This document shows, piece by piece, positions 1 through 4,928 of a DNA stretch of 5,704 nucleotides. The notes under the pieces were generated by a model. The model saw only the letters and a list, made by a program, of their open reading frames with translations. It ran no database searches and was not told where the DNA came from. Position 1 is the first letter of the stretch. Each line of letters begins with the position of its first letter. Origin of the DNA: Pseudomonadota bacterium (lineage in GTDB: Bacteria; Pseudomonadota; Alphaproteobacteria; Rhizobiales; Hyphomicrobiaceae); assembly GCA_021816505.1 (NCBI GenBank), contig JAKAXS010000203.1:1-5704 (forward strand), written 5' to 3'. The translations under genes were made by a program, and so were the position numbers.

Positions 1-680
1 GCCAGCCTTTCCCCATACCTTTCAAAGCCTTACCGTCAGGTGCTCCCGGCGCTTGCCGTTAAGTAAGTGCCATTGGTCCTAAGGAGACGCTACGCTGAAT
101 GCTAATCCTAGATCGGTACGCGGAGCGAGTCTGAGACCTACCGCATAAAAGACGCAATCTGCGTGACATGGGTAATCCTTAGACTGGGTTCACGGCTCGC
201 TGGGCCGCGCTTGGAGATAGGCGATAGCATGGTCGGCATCGAGAGGGCGAGCCAGCCCTGCAGTGAGGACAATGGGTGTTCGACCGCGCACTGATTTTGA
301 TGTCTTATCCACAGGCGGTCGTGTGCCCTCCCGTGAGTAACCTGTCACAATGCGCGGGAGCGGCGTCGGAAGCCCAAAATATGCGCCAAGTAAACCAAGC
401 GAGGACGTTTGTGGTATACCTCGGGATGGCGCGTTCCGGCAGAACTGATGGACTCGCATCGAGTGGGGCGTCACAACGGCTCCGGCGGAATGTTGTTCGG
501 TATATGCGCCGCCGCGGGGAGATTGAGGAGAAGTGACCGGTCTGAATGGAACGAGAGCCTCAGAAGATTGCGCAGCGCCGTGGATCGCCGAAGGAGCGGC
601 GAATGAGCTGTCTTGGAGAAGGCGGATAGCTTCGTTAACCGAAGCGGGTGGCGGACGGCAGTTTTTTAAGCTGGCGTGTT
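1..680. other. Left-end region with no convincing gene
   Basis: No reading frame here has the composition, start signal or motifs of a real protein. A plus-strand frame is open from the left edge and stops at 64-66; its last residues, about YLSKPYRQVLPALAVK, look protein-like, so it may be the tail of a gene lying outside the window, but 21 codons are too few to call. A minus-strand frame of 191 codons (190-765) is rich in Ser, Pro, Arg and His, starts inside a hairpin with no good ribosome site, and is probably not expressed; only its last 20 or so residues look protein-like. Small hairpins occur at 152-164 (ACGCA-atc-TGCGT) and 629-645 (GCTTCG-ttaac-CGAAGC). A perfect DnaA box lies at 305-313 and is listed separately. 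Confidence 0.5.
305..313 (+). promoter_or_regulatory. Perfect DnaA box (TTATCCACA)
   Basis: The nine bases TTATCCACA match the strongest E. coli DnaA binding site (R1 type) exactly. A given 9-mer is expected about 0.04 times on both strands of a window this size, so the match is unlikely but not impossible by chance. It stands alone: no second exact box was seen nearby, and the surrounding sequence is not strongly AT-rich. It lies about 370 bases from the repeat cluster at 681-796 and about 500 bases beyond the end of the RepA-like gene. That context is what makes a replication role worth considering. One-mismatch relatives (TTATCCGCA, minus strand) occur inside the ATPase gene near 1254 and the lipoprotein gene near 3502 and are probably incidental. 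Confidence 0.45.
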
Positions 681-796
681 CCGAAATTTGCGAAATGCAC
701 GCACGAGCTCGAATTTCGGTTTCGCTCAGTTTGTGCACCAGCATGCAAGCTTGCACGAAATGCACGAGGCCCCTTTAGGGGCCGTGCGTTCGTGCA
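681..796. other. Repeat- and palindrome-dense region, candidate replication origin or protein-binding locus
   Basis: Within 116 bases there are five overlapping symmetries. First, an inverted repeat with perfect 8-bp arms CCGAAATT (681-688) and AATTTCGG (712-719), extendable to 10 bp with one mismatch. Second, an 11-bp exact direct repeat CGAAATGCACG at 691-701 and 756-766, 65 bp apart. Third, palindromes CGAGCTCG (704-711) and TGCAAGCTTGCA (744-755). Fourth, a long hairpin at 752-796. Fifth, the pentamer GCACG or its complement six times between 697 and 795. Such density beside a RepA-type ATPase gene recalls iteron and single-strand-initiation arrangements of plasmid origins such as that of RSF1010. 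The function is inferred; an operator or a strong RNA structure at the end of the ATPase transcript is also possible. Confidence 0.45.
752..796. repeat. Long imperfect hairpin just beyond the RepA-like gene
   Basis: A 6-bp GC stem GGCCCC (768-773) / GGGGCC (778-783) closes a TTTA loop. It is extended by GCAC (762-765) / GTGC (784-787) after a two-base bulge (766-767), then a T-G wobble, then two A-T pairs. After a one-base bulge (758), GCACG (753-757) pairs with CGTGC (791-795), and 752 with 796. That makes about 19 pairs with only two small bulges. It begins 18 bases past the ATPase stop codon, where a terminator would sit, but neither strand shows a T-tract after the stem. It may protect the 3' end of the transcript, or act as a single-strand origin structure. 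Confidence 0.6.
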
Positions 797-814
797 GGCA
801 TTCATGCAGCAGCG

Positions 815-2005
815 TCATGACTTAGCAGACGCCGGCGCACTTTCCGGTGGAAATTTCAAGCTGAGTTGATCAGGCGGGCCGAGGAGATATCCCGCCTTCT
901 GCAGACCTCGTAGGGCATCCCGTAAACTGTTCCGGTGCATACCGAGCGCGCGTCCCGCTCTGCACACCGTCGTGTCGTCCCATGATCGCTCGCCAGCGCG
1001 ATAACGACGTTCGAGCTCGGCGATGAGTTCCCGTTGACGCTGTCCAGTGGGACGTGGTCGTGGGGCGGCTTGGCGTGAGGGCCGGACGACGATAGTGCTG
1101 AGGGGATCGCCGAAGGTATCGCGTTCGGGAAGTGTTACAGTCTCAAGCTCGAAACGCAGATGGAGCTGTGTCGCGTGATCACGTGCCTTCGCGAGAGTCG
1201 CGATTCGTAAGCCGCCGGGATGTTCATCGATACGGATGATGCTATCGCACGCTGCGGATAAGCTTCCGTGCCCCCGAAGCGTGGCACTGTCGCCTTTGCT
1301 CGGATGATGGACCAAGACCACGCATGCGCCTGTGCAGGCAGCGATTCGCTTTGCGGATGCGACCAGGCGGAGCATTCCGCCATTGTTCTCATCGCCGCCC
1401 CCGAGACAGCTCGCAAGGGTGTCAAATATGACCAGGCATACGCGCTCACCTTCGGTGGTCTGTACTGCGGAAATACTTGCAATCACCCGTTCGGTGTCGA
1501 CTTCGGTAGTCACCTCGCCACCGATCTCGGGGACTGCGCCGCTGAGATAGAATGCGCCGCTCCGCGGGGGCTCGATGAGAGCGGCGGCGGCGCGAGCACG
1601 CGCTTTCACGGAGGCTGGTGCTTCAGCGGCAAAATAGAGGACCGGGCCACCGGCGACCTTCAGATCCAGCCAGCGCTCGGACCGGCTTGCGGCAGCAATC
1701 GCCAAACTTACCGCCAAGGCGGTCTTTCCGCTGTTCGGCGCACCAACAATCGCGGCGACTGCACCCTCGTCAAATCCGAGTCCCTGCACGACTGCGCGTC
1801 GCGACGAGACACAGATTTCGTCGAGTCGCTGAATCTCAAATGGTACGGCACCATTTGTGTGCGAAGACGTGGTACTGTCCGGTAACGTTCCGCAGTGTAG
1901 TTTTCCGGGCGACGTTGATTCATTTACATTCAACGTGACTGGGATTGGATCGATCTCACACACTGCCGGAAAGTTCAGGGCGTCAGCGGCACGCTTTGTT
2001 GTCAT
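815..2005 (-). CDS. RepA-type AAA ATPase (plasmid helicase-like) with C-terminal winged-helix tail
   Basis: This 396-residue protein belongs by motif to the RecA-fold RepA/AAA_25 ATPases, found as replicative helicases of RSF1010-type plasmids and in many genomic islands. Walker A is GAPNSGKT at residues 88-95. A strand ending in YFAAEAP (124-130) supplies the conserved Glu. Walker B is LVIFDTLAS (191-199) with Asp195. LVHHPSKGD (231-239) and RGHGSL (244-249) match the HH/sensor region. The first 55 residues are low-complexity and probably flexible. Residues 340-385 carry a helix-turn-helix pattern (TVCRAGRALGMHRNSLRDAL), unlike the compact RSF1010 RepA, so direct DNA binding is likely. The ATG at 2005 is preferred because GGGAGGA lies about six bases upstream; a GTG at 2008 is too close. 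No initiator or primase gene is adjacent. The ATPase family is secure; helicase activity is inferred. Confidence 0.88.
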   Translation of the reverse strand: MTTKRAADALNFPAVCEIDPIPVTLNVNESTSPGKLHCGTLPDSTTSSHTNGAVPFEIQRLDEICVSSRRAVVQGLGFDEGAVAAIVGAPNSGKTALAVSLAIAAASRSERWLDLKVAGGPVLYFAAEAPASVKARARAAAALIEPPRSGAFYLSGAVPEIGGEVTTEVDTERVIASISAVQTTEGERVCLVIFDTLASCLGGGDENNGGMLRLVASAKRIAACTGACVVLVHHPSKGDSATLRGHGSLSAACDSIIRIDEHPGGLRIATLAKARDHATQLHLRFELETVTLPERDTFGDPLSTIVVRPSRQAAPRPRPTGQRQRELIAELERRYRAGERSWDDTTVCRAGRALGMHRNSLRDALRGLQKAGYLLGPPDQLSLKFPPESAPASAKS

Positions 2006-2355
2006 CACGCGTCCTCCCTGTTGTGCGTGAAAGGGTAAAGTTCACGTCCCTTGGTTCCAATCGCGAGGGCAGGGAACGCGCGTCCTCGCATTGTCAAATT
2101 CGACGTGTGCCTGTACCAAAGGTCCGAAGACGCTCGGTACGGTGACGGCGGGTGCTGAGGTGCCCCGCGCTCCGCACGGAATCTCATCAACGTCGCGATC
2201 AAGTCTTGCGTGGGGCACCGCCGGTGACTAGGAGCTCGCACACCCCGGAGAGGATGCGCGGCTGTGTAGATTCGAGCTTGGCTGCGGTCGGACGCAGCTG
2301 TAGATCTGTGCTTTTCCGCTCTGAGCGGCTCAATGAACTGCTGTATGACACGCAT
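2005..2355 (-). CDS. Doubtful small hypothetical frame overlapping the RepA-like start
   Basis: This 116-codon frame reads into the ATPase gene, and its TGA shares one base with the ATPase ATG (TGATG), a typical arrangement for translational coupling. GGAAGAG lies eight bases before its ATG and could serve as a ribosome site. Against it, the sequence is rich in Arg, His, Ser and Pro, has no recognisable domain, and contains the strong inverted repeat at 2159-2219. Only the C-terminal part (about MRGRAFPALAIGTKG onward) reads like ordinary protein. If real, it would be the first gene of the ATPase operon, in the place often held by a small regulator. More likely it is an untranslated leader. 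Confidence 0.22.
   Translation of the reverse strand: MRVIQQFIEPLRAEKHRSTAASDRSQARIYTAAHPLRGVRAPSHRRCPTQDLIATLMRFRAERGAPQHPPSPYRASSDLWYRHTSNLTMRGRAFPALAIGTKGRELYPFTHNREDA
2159..2219. repeat. 12-bp inverted repeat in the divergent control region
   Basis: GGTGCCCCGCGC (2159-2170) pairs with GCGTGGGGCACC (2208-2219). Eleven of twelve positions are Watson-Crick and the twelfth is a G-U wobble on the plus strand. The 37-base loop contains a small inner hairpin, TCC-gcac-GGA (2171-2180), and the palindrome TCGCGA. It lies between the divergent ATPase and zinc-finger genes. It could be a structured leader in the ATPase mRNA, a regulator binding site, or chance. Smaller hairpins follow at 2281-2298 (GCTGCG/CGCAGC, six-base loop) and 2316-2328 (CCGCT-ctg-AGCGG). 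Confidence 0.5.
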
Positions 2356-2381
2356 GCGGTTGGCTCTTCCAGAAGTTGCTT

Positions 2382-2414
2382 AACAGGACATCGTGTAGTA
2401 ACGTCTGAACAGGA
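2382..2414. promoter_or_regulatory. Direct-repeat pair AACAGGA, possible operator
   Basis: AACAGGA occurs at 2382-2388 and again at 2408-2414, 26 bases apart start to start. The second copy overlaps the AGGAG ribosome site (2411-2415) of the small reading frame at 2422. A protein bound here could block both transcription and ribosome entry of the plus-strand unit. Only a weak promoter can be proposed here (TTGCTT 2376-2381 with TAACGT 2399-2404, 17-base spacer), and it is a poor match to the sigma-70 consensus. This is a candidate site only. Confidence 0.25.
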
Positions 2415-2421
2415 GTCACCA

Positions 2422-2499
2422 ATGAAAGAAAGTGCGATGGTGACATATGCGTTAGCACTGTTCGCTTGTGACTCACGAGTAAAGACGGGAGCCGGATGA
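2422..2499 (+). CDS. 25-residue leader peptide frame coupled to the zinc-finger gene
   Basis: The frame begins at an ATG six bases after a textbook AGGAG (2411-2415). It encodes 25 residues starting MKESAMVTYALALFACDSRV and ends at TGA 2497-2499. This stop overlaps the ATG of the next gene (2496-2498) as ATGA, the classic layout for translational coupling. Its ribosome site is better placed than that of the downstream gene (GGGAG with only about four bases of spacing). This suggests that ribosomes loaded here feed the zinc-finger gene. Residues 6-15 form a short hydrophobic run, too short and interrupted to call a membrane segment. The peptide itself is not recognised; its job may be regulatory. 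Confidence 0.5.
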   Translation: MKESAMVTYALALFACDSRVKTGAG

Positions 2500-3221
2500 A
2501 AGTGGCGACTACTGGGCCGGTGTTCCATCTGCCTGCGGAACTTGAGCGCGTTTATGGCCCGATTGCGGGGCACGACATACGCAGCGCACGAGGGCTGCTT
2601 GAGTATCTAATCAGCTTCGCCAACCGAACGTGTGGCGCAGCGATGCTTGAGGAATTTACCCACCCGGGGGCGGTGCGGCCCATAGAGCAGGAACGGCTGC
2701 GGGAGCTATTTGTGGTAGCAATCGACGGCCCTTCTTCGGCCAGTGACCCGGATTTTGCGAATCCGTCACAACAGTTTCTGAACGAAGTGCGTCAGCGAAC
2801 GTCACAGATGAAATGGACGACCGCGCTAGAGCGGACCGCAGCAGGTGCAATCTGGAGGCATCACGGCGTGCTACCGGACCTCGCATCGCTAAGGGGCCTG
2901 ATAGAGACACTTCTATTGAATGAGGAACTCCGTCGCGATCTGGTGCATTGCAGGTATCGAGTGTGTGACAATTTTTTCCTGCAGAAGGGCCGCAAGCGCT
3001 ACTGCAGCGAGGAGTGTATGCTGTTGGCGCACGTGCAAGAAAGCGCTGAGCGGAAAAACAAGCAGCGCGCCCGCAATGTACTCGTCAGTCGTGGATACAG
3101 TGGTACGAGTGTGCAAGCAGCCGTGGAGCACGCAGCGCAGGAGCGCCCCGGTGCTAAGGCCAAGGAACTTGCCCTATATGCGGAAGAACGATTGCGCAAA
3201 GGACGACGCGCCAAGATGTAA
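2496..3221 (+). CDS. Hypothetical protein with C-terminal CGNR-like zinc finger
   Basis: This 241-residue protein has a mostly helical N-terminal part (about 1-148) that I do not recognise. A compact four-cysteine element follows: Cys152, Cys157, Cys170, Cys174 (C-x4-C-x12-C-x3-C), with FFLQ and RKRYCSEEC as framing motifs. This resembles the CGNR zinc finger (C-x4-C, then a basic stretch, WCS/YCS, C), but the signature CGNR tetrapeptide is absent and the last spacing is C-x3-C. The following tail (about 183-241) is very basic (ERKNKQRAR, RLRKGRRAK) and suits nucleic-acid contact. CGNR-domain proteins are often described as predicted transcriptional regulators, so a DNA- or RNA-binding role is the best inference. 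The start overlaps the stop of the leader frame at 2422-2499. A weak stem (3272-3283) followed by TTTT (3291-3294) is the only terminator candidate downstream. Confidence 0.75.
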   Translation: MKVATTGPVFHLPAELERVYGPIAGHDIRSARGLLEYLISFANRTCGAAMLEEFTHPGAVRPIEQERLRELFVVAIDGPSSASDPDFANPSQQFLNEVRQRTSQMKWTTALERTAAGAIWRHHGVLPDLASLRGLIETLLLNEELRRDLVHCRYRVCDNFFLQKGRKRYCSEECMLLAHVQESAERKNKQRARNVLVSRGYSGTSVQAAVEHAAQERPGAKAKELALYAEERLRKGRRAKM

Positions 3222-3355
3222 GAAGAGCCTGCAACGGGTGCGCCATGGTGGCGACGACTCGTAAAACGCGAATTCGCCCGAATGCCGGACTTTTCAAGCG
3301 AGACCGCTTTCGAAGAGTGGCGGGTTTCGTACCAGGACTGTGGGTCGCGCGGGGG

Positions 3356-3664
3356 TCAGTCCAGCTTCTCACATCCAGCGTGCTGAGCGTCCTTGTAGAC
3401 ACGCGCGATCCGGTACTCTGTTGCGCCTTCATAGGGGGATCCCTGGCCTGCTTTACGTAGCGCATCGATATATCGCTGGCAGCTAGAGCGTTGCTGCAGA
3501 TTGCGGATAAGCCCGTCAGTCTGGTGTGAGGCGTTCTTCTCAACAAGGTTTCTCATGATGTGCAACGATACGGCGCTCACTGCGTTGGTAGCTGAGTTAA
3601 CTGGATGTTTTGAGCACCCGCCGAGAAGAATGCAGTACAGGGCAACGGCCAACGACATGCGCAC
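3356..3664 (-). CDS. Small secreted lipoprotein of unknown function
   Basis: The 102-residue product begins with a short signal peptide (RMSLAVALYCILLGG) ending in the lipobox L-G-G-C, so Cys17 should be lipidated and the signal removed by signal peptidase II. Ser at +2 suggests outer-membrane placement in a Gram-negative cell. The mature part has two more cysteines (62 and 98) that could form a disulfide in the periplasm. Between them is the segment AGQGSPYEGATEYRIARV, which looks like a conserved core, but I cannot name the family. The GTG at 3664 is chosen because AGGAGGT (3672-3678) lies seven bases upstream; the GTG at 3673 overlaps it and the ATG at 3658 is 13 bases away. It converges on the zinc-finger gene with 134 bases between. 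Entry-exclusion lipoproteins of conjugative elements are similar in size, but no specific match is seen. Confidence 0.78.
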   Translation of the reverse strand: MRMSLAVALYCILLGGCSKHPVNSATNAVSAVSLHIMRNLVEKNASHQTDGLIRNLQQRSSCQRYIDALRKAGQGSPYEGATEYRIARVYKDAQHAGCEKLD

Positions 3665-3726
3665 GTGAGTCACCTCCTAGCGGCCTTACCGTAGCATCTA
3701 CCTGAGTTATCCCCCTGCGAACGGCG

Positions 3727-3963
3727 TCACTGTATTGCGCCCACGGTGCGGTGGCTGGGCATCATAACGGACATCTCGTCCTCGTAAGAGTGCCAGTGGC
3801 TGACGCCGCTTACGGCCCGGAGGCGCCAGTTCGGCCACGGGGTGTGATCAGATTGATACTGGACCAATCGTATTCCCGTGTCTGTGCGGTTCGCTCTTAC
3901 GTCTATCGAGAGCCGTGGCACGTGACCAGAGAGCGGCCGCAGGGTGGCTCGCGGCATTCGCAT
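3727..3963 (-). CDS. Doubtful 78-residue hypothetical frame
   Basis: The second half of this frame (about IRLVQYQSDHTPWPNWRLRA, then HWHSYEDEM) has a mix of aromatic and charged residues more protein-like than the other frames in this gap. It lies on the same strand as, and 62 bases before, the lipoprotein gene, so it could share a transcript. Against it, there is no ribosome binding site before the ATG at 3963, a stop lies only five codons upstream, and no domain is recognised. It may be a decayed gene remnant or chance. Confidence 0.22.
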   Translation of the reverse strand: MRMPRATLRPLSGHVPRLSIDVRANRTDTGIRLVQYQSDHTPWPNWRLRAVSGVSHWHSYEDEMSVMMPSHRTVGAIQ

Positions 3964-4292
3964 ATTGGCGTGACGCTAACTTCAGTCATGCACTGTCGTG
4001 CGATCTGGCAAATGAGTCAACGAGGAAGTTGAGCCGGTCGGCACGCATCTTCGAGCCCTAACATCAATTAGGCGGAAACCGCTGATGTGACAATCGGCTG
4101 CGCGAACAATAACGGCGGACTTCCCACTCTTGTAGTCCTGTAATGATGAGGCACATTCTGCGCTGGAGGGTCACGGCGATAGATTTTCAGACAAGTACAG
4201 CCCGCAAAGTCCAAATAGGAAAATTCGGCAGGCTCGCAGTAGTTGTCATCGGCTGTTCAGTGGTTCCGTATGTGCGAACGGAACAGCCGGGC
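3964..4292. other. Intergenic stretch without a gene, with two stem-loops
   Basis: No reading frame is credible. At 4061-4088, ACATCA pairs with TGATGT around an inner GCGG-aaa-CCGC hairpin, with a five-base bulge on the left arm, giving ten pairs. At 4250-4289 there is a stronger inverted repeat, listed separately. The sequence between is moderately AT-rich and unremarkable. A search for integron attC pairs (GTTRRRY and RYYYAAC in suitable spacing) found none. Confidence 0.5.
4250..4289. repeat. 9-bp inverted repeat after the SET-domain gene, with an alternative inner stem
   Basis: CGGCTGTTC (4250-4258) is the exact reverse complement of GAACAGCCG (4281-4289), with a 22-base loop. An alternative stem GTTCCG (4263-4268) / CGGAAC (4279-4284) uses some of the same bases, so the two structures exclude each other. 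It lies three bases past the TAA of the SET-domain gene, the position of a terminator, but no T-tract follows on the minus strand. A role in mRNA 3'-end stability, or a protein site, is possible. Confidence 0.5.
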
Positions 4293-4928
4293 TTACTGAT
4301 GGCGTAGGCATCGGTCGCATTGGCATTGGAATCCATAAGTCTCTCGGATCAACTGTTGTCTATCGGAAAACCCAAGAGTGGACATGTCGTTCGGCGAAAA
4401 GTAGTCCCAGGTGATCTCCTCGCCCGGTGCAATTGGCTTAATCGCAACAAGTGCCGTCCCGCGGTGATGAGCGAGTGGTCCGACCGCAGCGTTTGGGGCG
4501 CACGAGTGATTCGTGAAGCATAGGGTCTCAAACAGGCCAGAACCAGCTTTGATTCCGTCTTCGTCCCAATAAGCGGCGTGGTTGGTAGCGACTGAGAAGT
4601 AGAGCTCTTGCGTAGTTTGCGGATCTATGCCGCATACGCTATGAATCTCTTGCGCAAATGACTGATCCTCGGTGTCCCACGTCTGCCGTGTAACCGAGAA
4701 ATTCCTTTCGGTCATCCACTTGCGCTTTGCTGGGTCCTCGATGATCTGGCGAACGATTAGCCACGCGCGATACGCGGGAAGTAGTCGCTGCGGCGCCGAG
4801 ATCACGGGTGCTTCGTGAAGAATCAGCACATCTAGATCCGGCGAGAATGGCTTGGTCGCGATGAGTCGGCGTTGCCCGCGGTCGAGTTGCACCATGACGC
4901 CTGATTGAGCGCTGTCCGATCTCTTCAT
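4293..4928 (-). CDS. SET-domain protein, putative lysine methyltransferase
   Basis: The 211-residue product is a stand-alone SET protein, a family that uses S-adenosylmethionine to methylate lysines. The core motifs are intact: FTNHSCAPNA (138-147) includes the NHSC pseudoknot motif, GEEITWDYF (169-177) holds the catalytic Tyr region, and the C-terminus CQCDRC (202-207) matches the zinc-binding post-SET CxCxxC. The N-terminal G-x-G cofactor loop is degenerate: where GRG would be expected the protein has GQRRLIAT (18-25). The long insert (about 50-130) is helical and charged. There is no secretion signal. The ATG at 4928 is chosen because GGAG lies six bases upstream; the frame stays open 157 codons further, but that part looks noncoding. 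Bacterial SET proteins include secreted effectors that modify host chromatin and others acting on the cell's own proteins; the target here is unknown. Confidence 0.85.
   Translation of the reverse strand: MKRSDSAQSGVMVQLDRGQRRLIATKPFSPDLDVLILHEAPVISAPQRLLPAYRAWLIVRQIIEDPAKRKWMTERNFSVTRQTWDTEDQSFAQEIHSVCGIDPQTTQELYFSVATNHAAYWDEDGIKAGSGLFETLCFTNHSCAPNAAVGPLAHHRGTALVAIKPIAPGEEITWDYFSPNDMSTLGFSDRQQLIRETYGFQCQCDRCLRHQ

Noticed and set aside
276..536. 86-codon plus-strand frame covering the DnaA box
   Set aside because: GTG start without a ribosome site, low-quality composition, no motif. A nearby ATG at 271 has a GAGGA motif but at a spacing too short to work, and gives only about 22 codons.
190..765. 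191-codon minus-strand frame downstream of the ATPase gene
   Set aside because: It starts with GTG inside the hairpin and repeat cluster, has no good ribosome site, no domain, and a Ser/Pro/Arg/His-rich composition typical of noncoding GC-rich DNA. Only the last 20 or so residues look protein-like.
1268..1885. 205-codon plus-strand frame
   Set aside because: It lies entirely antisense to the RepA-like gene, whose motifs are unambiguous, and has no ribosome site or domain.
2074..2097. TTGACA on the minus strand (2097-2092) as a -35 box for the ATPase gene
   Set aside because: No -10-like hexamer lies at 16-18 bases spacing; the downstream sequence is GC-rich.
3272..3294. Intrinsic terminator between the zinc-finger and lipoprotein genes
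   Set aside because: The stem ATTCG/CGAAT is only five pairs with a two-base loop, and the TTTT run starts seven bases after it; too weak to annotate.
3751..4032. 93-codon plus-strand frame in the gap
   Set aside because: GTG start without a ribosome site, no recognisable domain, and an opposing minus-strand frame that reads slightly better.
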